Shown here: positions 16,441 to 24,633 of the stretch, in pieces
Position numbering within the stretch: the first letter of the stretch is position 1
How the letters are laid out: each line of letters begins with the position of its first letter
Source of the DNA: Anaerolineales bacterium
GTDB lineage: Bacteria; Chloroflexota; Anaerolineae; Anaerolineales; Villigracilaceae
Length of the DNA stretch: 64,000 nucleotides
Reading direction: 5' to 3'
NCBI GenBank assembly: GCA_020634895.1
Contig: JACKAV010000006.1
Span: 62,001-126,000 of the forward strand
The notes under the pieces: generated by a model
The model's database searches: none
What the model saw: the letters and a program-made list of their open reading frames with translations, nothing else
Told to the model about the DNA's origin: nothing
Program-made: the position numbers and the translations under genes

Positions 16441-17997
16441 TTATTCTTCTTTTGCCCTTTGCCCAACCAGTTCGAACAAACTCATCGGCTTGCTTTTTCC
16501 CTTGAGAGAAACCTCGCCCAACGGCTTGCATTCATACCTTGATTCTATGGCTTGCTTCACCGGCTCCGAAATGATGATCTGATTCTTCTGTGCGCGGTTC
16601 ATCAATCGCGCCGCGGTATTGACCGTATCACCCAACACATTGAACTCGCGCCGTCCGCGCGGATCGCCGATCTCGCCAACGAACGCAGGTCCCATGTTGA
16701 TGCCTATCTGGCAGTACACTTCCGGCTTGATGCCGCCGATGGTGGGCGCCTTCGCATTGACCATTTCAACGACATTGAGAATTGCAACTGCCGCGGAGGC
16801 AGCGCGCATTTCATTATTTGTATGGGCATTGGGAACCCCAAAATAGACAACAATATCCGAACCAGCCAGATGATAGGTCACTTTTTTCAGTACACCGCCC
16901 CGCGCATCGACTGCTGCATTGATGAGCGAAAATGCCCGTGAGAAGCTTGCCGCCAATTTGCGTTCCTCGCCCGGCAGGGCACGGTCTGCTGATTCGGGCA
17001 GCCCAATGAAATTGATGAACATGATCGTCGGGCTGGGAAAATCCGGCGGGATTCTGCGGTCTGCGGCGCTTTCGACCAACATGGACAGGATCGGATCGGG
17101 AATATAGCTTGCAAGCGGTTCGATCGAATTAAGCAGCTCGATGATATTGTTTAAGACTTCCTTTTTGTCTTTCCTGTCGAAGAGTACCGAACTTGCCATG
17201 CGGCGCCCGACCGGGGTGATTTCATAATCACCGAGATTTTCGGCGGAAAGATCGTCGATCACAAGGTGATAATCGGGATTCCCATCTTCAAAACGGAAGT
17301 CATCTTTTGCCTGTTCGTAGGCGGTCTGCGAGACGTTCACACGTTCATTACGTCCGTTGCTTTCGGTCAACTTGGCTTTTTGAACGTCCTTGCCAAGCAG
17401 CACGTGTTCCATGCGGCGCGGAGTGCCGATCTCAGCCGTCAGGAATTTTCCGGTGTGGATGCCGATGCGCATTTGAAGGTTGACGATTCCCGAAGGGGTT
17501 TGGATCTCCGCAAAATCCTTCATGGCACGCTGCATACGCAGCCCGGCGCGGATGGCGCGGCTGGCATCGTCCTTTTTCTCTTTTTTAGGGAAAAGCACCA
17601 GCATCGCATCGCCGGTGAATTCCACCAATTCGCCGCCAGATTTACTGATGACGGAGATCATGGTGGAGAAATACCGGGTCAATTCTTTCAGCAGGTTTTC
17701 AGCGCCCTTGCGTCCCTTGGAAGCGTTCGCTTCCATGAGCTTGGTAAACCCTGCCAGGTCGGTGAACATCATCGTCCCGTATTGCCACTCGGTCTTGACA
17801 TCCCCCGGCTTGAGCTTCGCAATGTCGATTTGCCTTGAGGTGTAATCATGCAGGATCCGCTGCAAGGTGCGCAAATGATTATGCACCTGGATCATAACCT
17901 CGACAGACGGATTGCCCCACATTGAGACGTACATTTCCGCAGGAAGCAAATATCTTAAACGGCTTTCAATTGTAGTAAGAGGTGATTCGGGAAGCAT
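16441..17997 (-). CDS. Tandem class III adenylate/guanylate cyclase with complementary half-sites
   Basis: 518 soluble residues with two cyclase homology domains (about 70-260 and 320-515). Domain 1 keeps both metal aspartates, Asp80 (FTDLAGF) and Asp130 (TGDAM), but its transition-state positions are changed (KDVQKAK). Domain 2 has lost the metal ligands (Asn329 and Ser380) but keeps Asn460 and Arg464 of the VNTAARL motif. Together they can form one complete active site, as in mammalian C1/C2 cyclases. The purine-recognition positions in domain 2 are His376 and Asn453, neither the usual adenine nor guanine set, so ATP versus GTP cannot be decided. It is convergent with the cNMP-binding/ATPase operon. 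Confidence 0.88.
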   Translation of the reverse strand: MLPESPLTTIESRLRYLLPAEMYVSMWGNPSVEVMIQVHNHLRTLQRILHDYTSRQIDIAKLKPGDVKTEWQYGTMMFTDLAGFTKLMEANASKGRKGAENLLKELTRYFSTMISVISKSGGELVEFTGDAMLVLFPKKEKKDDASRAIRAGLRMQRAMKDFAEIQTPSGIVNLQMRIGIHTGKFLTAEIGTPRRMEHVLLGKDVQKAKLTESNGRNERVNVSQTAYEQAKDDFRFEDGNPDYHLVIDDLSAENLGDYEITPVGRRMASSVLFDRKDKKEVLNNIIELLNSIEPLASYIPDPILSMLVESAADRRIPPDFPSPTIMFINFIGLPESADRALPGEERKLAASFSRAFSLINAAVDARGGVLKKVTYHLAGSDIVVYFGVPNAHTNNEMRAASAAVAILNVVEMVNAKAPTIGGIKPEVYCQIGINMGPAFVGEIGDPRGRREFNVLGDTVNTAARLMNRAQKNQIIISEPVKQAIESRYECKPLGEVSLKGKSKPMSLFELVGQRAKEE

Positions 17998-18004
17998 AAG
18001 GCAA

Positions 18005-18010
18005 ATTATA
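18005..18010 (-). promoter_or_regulatory. -10 box of the tandem cyclase gene (leaderless type)
   Basis: TATAAT on the minus strand, 7 nt before the ATG at 17997. Confidence 0.6.
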
Positions 18011-18118
18011 CTTTAAATGATTGTCTCCACTTCGGCAGCGGAATAACAACTTTGAGGAAAGTTTCACCCATAAAGCATGACGATTTTATGAATCATTATG
18101 CGGAATGTGTATGAAAAG

Positions 18119-19024
18119 TTACTCTTTTTCTTCCTGGCTTCTGTTGCGCATTTCCCTCGCGCGGGTTTTCAGGTCGCGGAAGAATTGTGTGTCGGTGATC
18201 TCTTCCACCTGCTTTTCACGGCGCGATTGGTCGATCTCGATCCGCAGTTTGGCGATCTCGCTTCTCAACGCGGCTTCGCGGATATATCCATCGAGGGCGG
18301 CTGTTGCAAGTAATATAAGCGCTTCCAGCACGTTATCATCCTTGAACGGGATGATAACGTCCGTTTCGGGGTCTTTGGCATTGATCAGTTGCAGTACGCC
18401 GATCACCATACCCTCCTTGTTTGCAAGGGGAATGGTGAGGAAGGATTTGGAGCGGTAGTGGGTATTCTCATCGAAGGCTTTTGTGCCCGAAAAATCGAAA
18501 CCCTCCGCTTCATAGGCATCGGCGATGTTGATGCGTTGATGAGTTAATGCCGCATAGGACACCACATTCGAGCGGTTTTCGCTGCCGTCATCGTTATGCA
18601 ATCGAACAGGATCAAGGGTAATTGGCATACCGCTTGTACCGCCCATATTCATGTCCAGTGAAGTATTGCGCAAGATCACGAACCGCAGTTTATCGTCTTC
18701 CACGAGATAAAGGGAACCTGCATCGGCGTTTGTGAATGATTGCGCCTCCACCACCAGTGACTCGAGCAGGCGGTTGAAATCCTTCTCTGCCGAGAGGGAA
18801 ACACCGATGGGGATGACTTTGTTCAATAGGGATAATTGGGTGTTGCGCTGGGAAACCGTTTTTGCCATCGCATCCACCGACTGAGCCAGTCGACCCAGGT
18901 CTCCTGAATCGTCCGCGAAATCGCGCAACAGGATGGGGTCATAATCTCCGCGCCCAATGGCTTGTACGGCTTGCATGATCCGTTTTAAGGGGGATGCGGA
19001 ACTAATAACCGTTGGCTGGGACAT
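18119..19024 (-). CDS. Soluble HAMP-GAF signalling protein
   Basis: 301 residues without membrane segments. Residues ~10-65 resemble a HAMP domain (LKRIMQAVQAIGRGDYD ... DLGRLAQSVDAM). Residues ~75-250 form a GAF domain of the kind found in cyclases and phosphodiesterases (RSKSFLTIPLANKEG, VIGVLQLINAK, then FKDD), partly matching the NKFDE signature of cNMP-binding GAFs. The C-terminal tail (260-301, EIDQ at 263-266, EIT at 275-277) matches the tail of the cNMP-binding protein at 14247-14981. There is no output enzyme domain, so it is likely an adaptor or sensor. It lies upstream of the tandem cyclase on the same strand but has its own promoter. Confidence 0.82.
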   Translation of the reverse strand: MSQPTVISSASPLKRIMQAVQAIGRGDYDPILLRDFADDSGDLGRLAQSVDAMAKTVSQRNTQLSLLNKVIPIGVSLSAEKDFNRLLESLVVEAQSFTNADAGSLYLVEDDKLRFVILRNTSLDMNMGGTSGMPITLDPVRLHNDDGSENRSNVVSYAALTHQRINIADAYEAEGFDFSGTKAFDENTHYRSKSFLTIPLANKEGMVIGVLQLINAKDPETDVIIPFKDDNVLEALILLATAALDGYIREAALRSEIAKLRIEIDQSRREKQVEEITDTQFFRDLKTRAREMRNRSQEEKE

Positions 19025-19030
19025 ATTTTC

Positions 19031-19036
19031 AGTATA
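19031..19036 (-). promoter_or_regulatory. -10 box of the HAMP-GAF gene (leaderless type)
   Basis: TATACT on the minus strand, 6 nt before the ATG at 19024. Confidence 0.55.
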
Positions 19037-19065
19037 ACACCAGGAATATCCGAAATAGATTGCGA

Positions 19066-19071
19066 TATACT
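19066..19071 (+). promoter_or_regulatory. -10 box of nadD (leaderless type)
   Basis: TATACT, 7 nt before the nadD ATG at 19079; divergent from the HAMP-GAF promoter about 30 nt away. Confidence 0.55.
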
Positions 19072-19078
19072 TCGCCCC

Positions 19079-19681
19079 ATGTCAAAACGCATTGGTCTCT
19101 TCGGTGGCACCTTCGATCCGCCCCATATCGGGCATCTCGTTCTTGCAGGTGAAGCCGTTTCCCAATTTGATCTCGACTGCCTGCTGTGGGTACTGACCCC
19201 AGACCCGCCCCATAAACAGGAGAAGCCCATCACACCACTGCGGCACCGTCTGCCCATGCTCGAGTCCATGATCGCTCACGATCCACGCTTTGAACTTTCG
19301 CGTCTCGAGATCGACCGCCCCGGACCTCACTACACGATTGATACGGTTCATCAGCTTGCGGGTCAGGAAGCGGATGCGGAGATCGTCCTCCTGATCGGCG
19401 GTGATTCCCTGTTTGACCTGCCCACCTGGCGCCTCAGCGCGGACCTCGTAGCTGCAGTTTCCAAAATCGGCGTGATGCGCCGCCCGGGCGATTCCGTCGA
19501 CCTCAACGCGCTCGAAGTCAAACTTCCCGGCGTGACCAAAAAAATTCAGTTCATCGACGCCCTTTTGCAGCCGGTATCCTCACAGGAGATTCGCAGGCGC
19601 ATTGCCGCTGGCGAAATGTACCGTTACTATCTCGCGCCTGAAGTGTATAAATACATCGAAGCAAATCAACTGTATCGTTAA
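19079..19681 (+). CDS. nadD: Nicotinate-nucleotide adenylyltransferase NadD
   Basis: Transfers AMP from ATP to nicotinate mononucleotide, giving deamido-NAD, in NAD+ biosynthesis. 200 residues, normal length. The nucleotidyltransferase signature GGTFDPPHIGH is at 9-19, the substrate-contact segment TPDPPHK follows, and the C-terminal ATP-binding motif SSQEIRRRI is intact. NAD salvage genes lie 14 kb away at 33.5-35.9 kb. The next gene, an MFS transporter, follows after 27 nt and is probably co-transcribed. Confidence 0.96.
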   Translation: MSKRIGLFGGTFDPPHIGHLVLAGEAVSQFDLDCLLWVLTPDPPHKQEKPITPLRHRLPMLESMIAHDPRFELSRLEIDRPGPHYTIDTVHQLAGQEADAEIVLLIGGDSLFDLPTWRLSADLVAAVSKIGVMRRPGDSVDLNALEVKLPGVTKKIQFIDALLQPVSSQEIRRRIAAGEMYRYYLAPEVYKYIEANQLYR

Positions 19682-19708
19682 TTCCCCTTTGCTTCCAATT
19701 CAATAATC

Positions 19709-20848
19709 ATGCCCATTTTCCTTGACCCTCTGTTTTCGTTTGTCTCACTCGGACACTTCATGGTGGATGTGTTCAACGCGAGCCGCCCCGTCCTGCTCAC
19801 CTATCTGGGATTGAGCGAATCGCAGATCGCTTTATTCTCCACCATTTATATTTGGACTTCCGCGCTGACACAGCCGTTCTTTGGGTGGCTGTCCGACCGT
19901 GTCGGTCCGCGCTGGCTGGCGGCTGGCGGCGTTTTATGGATGACCACCTTCTACTCCCTGGCATTGACCCTGCCTGGAAATTTGGGCTTGGGCTGCCTCA
20001 TCATCGCGGCGCTGGGTTCCTCGGCTTATCATCCAGTGGGAGCCGTGCAAGCCGCTCTTCGCGGGCGCGATCTAATGAAGGGACGTGAGACCACGTCCAC
20101 ATCCCTGTTCTTCACCGCAGGGCAGATGGGGCATTTTGTGGGTCCCATCCTCACAGGTTTGATCCTCGCTTATTTGAGCAAACCGGGTCTGTACATTTTG
20201 CCGTTTATCTCGATCCCAATAGGTCTTGCTTTGATCTTCCAACTGCGCCACAACCATCCGCACCCGAAACCGGCGCATGCTGAAAAGACAGCGGTCCGCG
20301 CCAAGGCGGGTTTGGGATTCATCCTCGTGCTTGCGATAGTGGCGTCCATGCAATCGTGGACGCAGGCAAATATCATCAACCTGATTCCAAAATACCTGAA
20401 AGATTTGGGTCAAAATGCTACTGTCTACGGCAGCATGGCGGGATTATTCATGGGCGGTTCGGCTTTGGGCAATATGCTCGGCGGACATTTCGCAGACCGT
20501 TATCAGAAACGGTTTGTGGCGTCTCTCGCTTTACTCTTCGCTTCCGTTCCAATTTTTCTCATCAGCCGTATCGGATGGTCTGGCTGGCTGTTCGTTCTGG
20601 TGCCGCTTGCGGGAGCGTTCACAGGCGCGGTTCACAGCATCATGGTGGTGCTTGCACAGCGCATCATCCCCGGCGGGATGGCACTGGCTTCGGGTTTGAT
20701 TCTCGGCTTTATCTTTTCGTCCGGTGCGTTGGGGCTTCTATACACAGGTCATCTGGCGGAAATATACGGCTTCCCACTTGTTCTGACATTGAGCACAGGC
20801 ATGGTGCTCTTTGCCTCTCCATTAGCATTACTCTTGAAAGAGAAATAA
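19709..20848 (+). CDS. MFS transporter (fosmidomycin-resistance-like)
   Basis: 379 residues with about twelve membrane helices and the MFS loop motif GWLSDRVGPRW between helices 2 and 3, repeated as GGHFADRYQKR in the second half. The YHPVGAVQAA segment resembles the fosmidomycin-resistance (Fsr) subgroup. It presumably exports a small molecule by proton antiport; the substrate is unknown. It is the second gene of the nadD transcript and ends at the hairpin at 20851-20880. Confidence 0.85.
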   Translation: MPIFLDPLFSFVSLGHFMVDVFNASRPVLLTYLGLSESQIALFSTIYIWTSALTQPFFGWLSDRVGPRWLAAGGVLWMTTFYSLALTLPGNLGLGCLIIAALGSSAYHPVGAVQAALRGRDLMKGRETTSTSLFFTAGQMGHFVGPILTGLILAYLSKPGLYILPFISIPIGLALIFQLRHNHPHPKPAHAEKTAVRAKAGLGFILVLAIVASMQSWTQANIINLIPKYLKDLGQNATVYGSMAGLFMGGSALGNMLGGHFADRYQKRFVASLALLFASVPIFLISRIGWSGWLFVLVPLAGAFTGAVHSIMVVLAQRIIPGGMALASGLILGFIFSSGALGLLYTGHLAEIYGFPLVLTLSTGMVLFASPLALLLKEK

Positions 20849-20850
20849 AA

Positions 20851-20880
20851 AAAATGCCCCGAAATTTTTCGGGGCATTTT
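20851..20880. terminator. Bidirectional intrinsic terminator
   Basis: Stem of AAAATGCCCCG and complement with an A/T loop and T-runs on both strands, between convergent genes. Confidence 0.92.
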
Positions 20881-20891
20881 TATGCATTCGA

Positions 20892-21995
20892 CTATGATGC
20901 GGGTGGAAGAACTTCCACTTCATCTTGTGATGACACTGGGGGCAAATATCCCGGCGGATAGCGTGTGCCGAACCAGGTGGTAAGAGCTGCGCCAATTCCT
21001 ACGAGAGTCACGAGGAAACTTGGTATCCAGCCAACGCAGGGGATCAGGTTCATCAGGTTGACGATCAGCATCAGGAACAGAGTGCCGAAGCCGATTGTGA
21101 GGACAGGCGCCCAAGTCTGGTTGATGGCTGCGGTGAAGCGGTTGCCGATCTCCTGTCCCAGTGCGATGACGCCGAACAGCCATGCCAGTGCGATTGCCAA
21201 AGCCAAAACGATGGCGACAGGGAAAAGGATGATCGTAAGCGTCATGATCACAAGCGCAAAAGGCGCGACGACGACCGTTAGCAGTCCAAAAGCGCCCGCG
21301 CTGATGGGTTGACGGGCAATGACGTTACCTGCGCGTTCCAATTGCGGTTGCAGGAAGAGGGACAGCAGCATGGCGATCCCCGCAACGATGAACGCGCGCA
21401 GAACAGCCCACATAAAACTAAGTATGGGATTGCTGTTCACCTCGATGTTCGGATTTGGAACGTCGGGAACATTCGGTACATTGGGAACATCAGGAACATT
21501 TGGCACATCAGGAACGGCAGGGACATCCGGCGGTTGGCCGAAATCCGGGACTTGATTGTTGGTGAGTTCGCCGGATATTTCCGCGCCGGGCGCCTGTGAG
21601 ACTTGTCCGCCAAAGGTGGCAATGTTGCCATCGACCACGGCATTGGAGGTTAGTTCCACCTGCCCGCCGAAGACGACGATGTCTCCCTGCACAGAACCGT
21701 CGATGGTCAGGTTCGAGCCGAAAAGGGCGATGTCGCCTTCGATGTTCGTGCCTTCTGCGAGGGAGATGTTCCCGCCAAAAATGGCAATGGAGCCGAAGAC
21801 TTCGGCGTCCTTTTGTATCTCGATATTTCCGCCAAAGACGGCGATATTTCCATTCTCGGTTTCGCCTTCCTTCAGTGTGTAATTCTTACCGAAGAGGACG
21901 ATATCCCCGCCCGGGCTTTGAGCGTGGACACTGCCCAATGGTATAAGCAGCAGCCCGAGGATGAGCAGGAGGCGGGTCAGTTTTTTATTCATCAT
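20892..21995 (-). CDS. Secreted bactofilin-like beta-repeat protein with C-terminal membrane domain
   Basis: 367 residues starting at the MMNKK pair, chosen because AGGAG lies 7 nt upstream and the ATG overlaps the preceding stop. A signal peptide (about 2-25, ending VHA) is followed by at least five ~20-residue repeats of the GDIAVFGGNV type, like the right-handed beta-helix of bactofilins. Then comes a Pro/Val/Asn-rich linker made of VPDVPNVP units, and about four membrane helices (about 200-345). Cytoplasmic bactofilins lack signal peptides, so the helix here would be outside the membrane. It is the last gene of a sigma/anti-sigma operon and may be its target or sensor. Confidence 0.8.
   Translation of the reverse strand: MMNKKLTRLLLILGLLLIPLGSVHAQSPGGDIVLFGKNYTLKEGETENGNIAVFGGNIEIQKDAEVFGSIAIFGGNISLAEGTNIEGDIALFGSNLTIDGSVQGDIVVFGGQVELTSNAVVDGNIATFGGQVSQAPGAEISGELTNNQVPDFGQPPDVPAVPDVPNVPDVPNVPNVPDVPNPNIEVNSNPILSFMWAVLRAFIVAGIAMLLSLFLQPQLERAGNVIARQPISAGAFGLLTVVVAPFALVIMTLTIILFPVAIVLALAIALAWLFGVIALGQEIGNRFTAAINQTWAPVLTIGFGTLFLMLIVNLMNLIPCVGWIPSFLVTLVGIGAALTTWFGTRYPPGYLPPVSSQDEVEVLPPAS
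21457..21530 (-). repeat. Short tandem repeat coding for VPDVPNVP units
   Basis: Imperfect 9-nt-period repeats of the GGAACATNN type within the bactofilin-like gene, encoding the proline-rich linker. Likely prone to length change by slippage. Confidence 0.75.
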
Positions 21996-22525
21996 GCTGT
22001 AACTCCTACGGGACGACGTCGGGCAAAGCGCCAGATCGAAACGATCCATAACAAACCCATGCCGGCAAAGGCGGAAAGAAGCACCATCCACGCATACGGC
22101 GGAATGAAGTCCGGCATGATGCGTGCGAGGATGCGTATCACCTCACTGAAAGCTTCGAGCGAGGTGAGTACATATAGAAAATAGCTTCCGGCTGTGAGCA
22201 GCCATTGCAGCGGCGCTTCTGAGAACGCCACAACAAAAGGTGCCACGAACCAGCCGAACACTCCCAGCCCGATGGCGATCAATAGGATCATGCCCCATAA
22301 CAGGCGGCGGCGCTCCAATGCTTTTTGCGCGGCGAGCCTGTGCTGGAAGCGTAGTGCGAAACCGGGCGCGGGCGAAGCCGCACGTGCCGAGCGCAGGGCA
22401 AGACCCGTCTCTGCCAATGCGGAACAGGTTTTACAGGTCCGCAAATGGGAGTTGAGTTCGCGCTTCTCGGCGGCGGTGAGGACTTTATCGTCCAGCAGCC
22501 AGGTTTCAAAAGGCTGGTGATTCAT
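21992..22525 (-). CDS. Anti-sigma factor with HC2-type zinc finger
   Basis: 177 residues. The cytoplasmic N-terminus carries the zinc-finger anti-sigma motif HLRTCKTC (His-x3-Cys-x2-Cys) at about 28-35, followed by two or three membrane helices. Such proteins hold an ECF sigma factor inactive until an envelope signal releases it. The ATG at 22525 (MNHQPF) with GGAGA upstream is preferred over the longer frame from 22558. It overlaps the sigma-factor gene by 20 nt and its stop overlaps the start of the bactofilin-like gene, so the three are translationally coupled. Confidence 0.88.
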   Translation of the reverse strand: MNHQPFETWLLDDKVLTAAEKRELNSHLRTCKTCSALAETGLALRSARAASPAPGFALRFQHRLAAQKALERRRLLWGMILLIAIGLGVFGWFVAPFVVAFSEAPLQWLLTAGSYFLYVLTSLEAFSEVIRILARIMPDFIPPYAWMVLLSAFAGMGLLWIVSIWRFARRRPVGVTA

Positions 22526-23114
22526 GATGTCTCCTTTCCATTTCGGCGAGCAGGTCATCTTCTTTTTCGACCCACAAGCCTGCCAGTTCCTTGCGGGCGC
22601 GGTGCAGGCGACTCTTCACCGCGCTCACCGTCAGATTCAAGGATTCGGCAATTTCTTTTTCAGAGTAGTCATACCAGTAACGCATGATGACCGCGGCGCG
22701 GTCTGTGGCGTCCAGGTCTTGCAGCATCGCATGGACTCGTTCGTTCGTCTGCCCCGAGATGGTTTCCATTTCAGGATTTGGAGCGTCCACATCGGGCACT
22801 TCGAACGTATTCCCTTCGTCGTCCTCCGCATCCATCGAAAACATCGAGAATTTGCGGCGTCGAAGGCGGTCGATGCAATAGTGCGCTGCGATCGAGAGCA
22901 GCCACGTGGCGAACGGACGTTTCTGGTCGTAACGGTTGAGGTGTTGATACGCGCGCAAAAACGTCTCCTGCGCAGCGTCCTCTGCCAGCTCGGGTTCGCC
23001 CAACATGCGGTAACACAGGTTGAAAACGGGGGTTTGATAGGTTTCTACGAGCCTCGTAAATGCCTCGTCATCACCTTGTTGCGCCTGGAGAACCCAGGCT
23101 TTTTCTTCGTTCAC
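22506..23114 (-). CDS. ECF sigma factor (RpoE/SigW type)
   Basis: 202 residues. Region 2 (FNLCYRMLGEPELAEDAAQETFLRAYQHLNRYD, then FATWLLSIAAHYCIDRLRRRK) and region 4 (ATDRAAVIMRYWYDYSEKEIAESLNLTVSAVKSRLHRARKEL) are both complete, separated by an acidic linker. It directs RNA polymerase to an envelope-response regulon, presumably including this operon. The GTG start has AGGAG 6 nt upstream. The first gene of a sigma, anti-sigma, bactofilin-like operon. Confidence 0.94.
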   Translation of the reverse strand: MNEEKAWVLQAQQGDDEAFTRLVETYQTPVFNLCYRMLGEPELAEDAAQETFLRAYQHLNRYDQKRPFATWLLSIAAHYCIDRLRRRKFSMFSMDAEDDEGNTFEVPDVDAPNPEMETISGQTNERVHAMLQDLDATDRAAVIMRYWYDYSEKEIAESLNLTVSAVKSRLHRARKELAGLWVEKEDDLLAEMERRHHESPAF

Positions 23115-23209
23115 GTTTCTCCTCAGAAGGCTTTCTACCTTACTCTACGCTTTAACACGAGGGAAAGTTTCTCGAATCTGACTATACAACTAATTTGGAC
23201 ATATTGCAA

Positions 23210-24394
23210 TTAATGCGAATGACTGTGACCATCTGCGCTTCCTTCGGGACCGAGAACCTGCTCCCACCTCTCAAGCTTTTCCGACCTTTGGGCGAAAAAG
23301 ATGGCGATCACCGTCGTCAATGGGACAGCGGCGATCAGCCCCAGCGACCCGACCAGCGTCCGCACGATCTCTTCGGCGATGAACGAGAAATTGACGATAT
23401 AGCCGTAGTCGCCGCGCGCGAGGGAGAAGATCAACAGCATGGGGAGCGAGGCTCCAGCGTAGGCTAAAACCAACGTGTTGACCGTGGCAGCCACATGGTC
23501 CTGACCGATGCGCATGGCAGCTCCATAGAGACCGCGAAAGCCGAGGTTTGGATTCGCATGATAGAGTTCGAACACGGCTGCGGCTTGAGTCGTCACCAGG
23601 TCATCCAAAACGCCGAGCGCGCCGATGATCAACCCGCCGAGAAAAAGTCCGCGCAGGTTGATGGGATTTTCGCTGAGCTGCATCAGGTACATCACGTTCT
23701 CGTCGCCGGAACCGTTGAGCTTGGTGAAAACGACGAACACGCCTGCCAGCAGACCGGTGATGAGCAGTACCAGTACCATGCCGATGACTGCCGTGTGTGT
23801 TTTGAGATTCCAACCGTAGGTGAGATACAAGCTGACGCCCAGCAAAATGGCGGAACCGATAATGCTGACCGTGAGCGGGTCATCGCCGTTGAGAATGTGC
23901 GGGATGATGTAGCCGATGATAATGTATAAGCTGAACGCCATGCTTAATATGGCGCGGATACCTTTCCATTGGCTGATGAGCACGATGGCAATGACGAATA
24001 AGAGAGAGAGCCATAATATCGGCGTAACGCGGACGTAATCCACGAAGTAAGCGTTGACGACGTTATCCGGCGTCTTCGAAATGGTGACGATGATCTTATC
24101 CCCCGGCTTGAGCAGGTAATCGTCAGAGCGGATCTGCCGCCTGCCGTAGTCGATCTCCATCATGATGCCTTCGTACGCGCCTTCGAGAATGTTGATGCGC
24201 GCGACCTGATATTTTTGCATGGTGCCCCCAAGATCGATCTCGCCTTCTTCGATGACCTGTATCACCTGCGCGCGGACAGTGTCCGAGCCGAATGTTGCGA
24301 AGCCGTCACCGGGGAGTTGTTCGCGTGTGAACAGCGTATAAAGCGTAACGCCAACCAGTAATAGAATTGGAAAGAGCCATGAAGTTTTTTTCAT
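23210..24394 (-). CDS. YibE/F-family membrane protein
   Basis: 394 residues. An N-terminal signal anchor is followed by an extracytoplasmic domain of about 100 residues with a small beta-barrel look (VIEEGEIDLGG ... LKPGDKIIVTIS), then about eight membrane helices. The conserved GVLDDLVTTQAAAVFEL and IGQDHVAATVNTLVLAYAGASLPMLL segments define the YibE/F family, whose function is unknown. The C-terminus ends in a His-rich GHSHSH tail that could bind metal. Monocistronic with a leaderless-type promoter. Confidence 0.88.
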   Translation of the reverse strand: MKKTSWLFPILLLVGVTLYTLFTREQLPGDGFATFGSDTVRAQVIQVIEEGEIDLGGTMQKYQVARINILEGAYEGIMMEIDYGRRQIRSDDYLLKPGDKIIVTISKTPDNVVNAYFVDYVRVTPILWLSLLFVIAIVLISQWKGIRAILSMAFSLYIIIGYIIPHILNGDDPLTVSIIGSAILLGVSLYLTYGWNLKTHTAVIGMVLVLLITGLLAGVFVVFTKLNGSGDENVMYLMQLSENPINLRGLFLGGLIIGALGVLDDLVTTQAAAVFELYHANPNLGFRGLYGAAMRIGQDHVAATVNTLVLAYAGASLPMLLIFSLARGDYGYIVNFSFIAEEIVRTLVGSLGLIAAVPLTTVIAIFFAQRSEKLERWEQVLGPEGSADGHSHSH

Positions 24395-24401
24395 GGTTAA
24401 G

Positions 24402-24407
24402 ATTATA
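24402..24407 (-). promoter_or_regulatory. -10 box of the YibE/F gene (leaderless type)
   Basis: TATAAT on the minus strand, 7 nt before the ATG at 24394. Confidence 0.6.
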
Positions 24408-24455
24408 TATCAATGTAGGTCCGGCTTTTAGCGGGACAATCTTTTACAAACAAAA

Positions 24456-24478
24456 AGGTCACGTTCAAAACGTGACCT
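24456..24478 (-). terminator. Intrinsic terminator of the M50 protease operon
   Basis: 8-bp stem AGGTCACG and complement with a 7-nt loop, followed on the minus strand by TTTTTG. Confidence 0.75.
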
Positions 24479-24510
24479 ACAAAAACTCGTTTACCCCAAG
24501 TTGCAATTGT

Positions 24511-24600
24511 CAAAAAAACTTAGCCGCGAATATCGCTAATTCACGCGAATTTTTGAAAAGAAATCCGTGAAAATTCGTGTAATTCGCGGCAAGTTTTTTT
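24511..24600. repeat. Imperfect inverted-repeat element (member 1)
   Basis: Two arms of about 35-40 nt (24512-24554 and 24568-24600) containing GCCGCGAAT/ATTCGCGGC and ACGCGAATTTT/AAAATTCGTGT can fold into a long imperfect hairpin bordered by A/T runs. It resembles in layout the elements at 28957-29046 and 63381-63457. Confidence 0.6.
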
Positions 24601-24633
24601 AATTCATCTTGTGTCTCAATGCGACAACTTGAG

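Noticed and set aside
21457..21530. CRISPR-like short repeats
   Set aside because: The period is 9 nt, the repeats are in frame and encode a proline linker, and no spacers are present.
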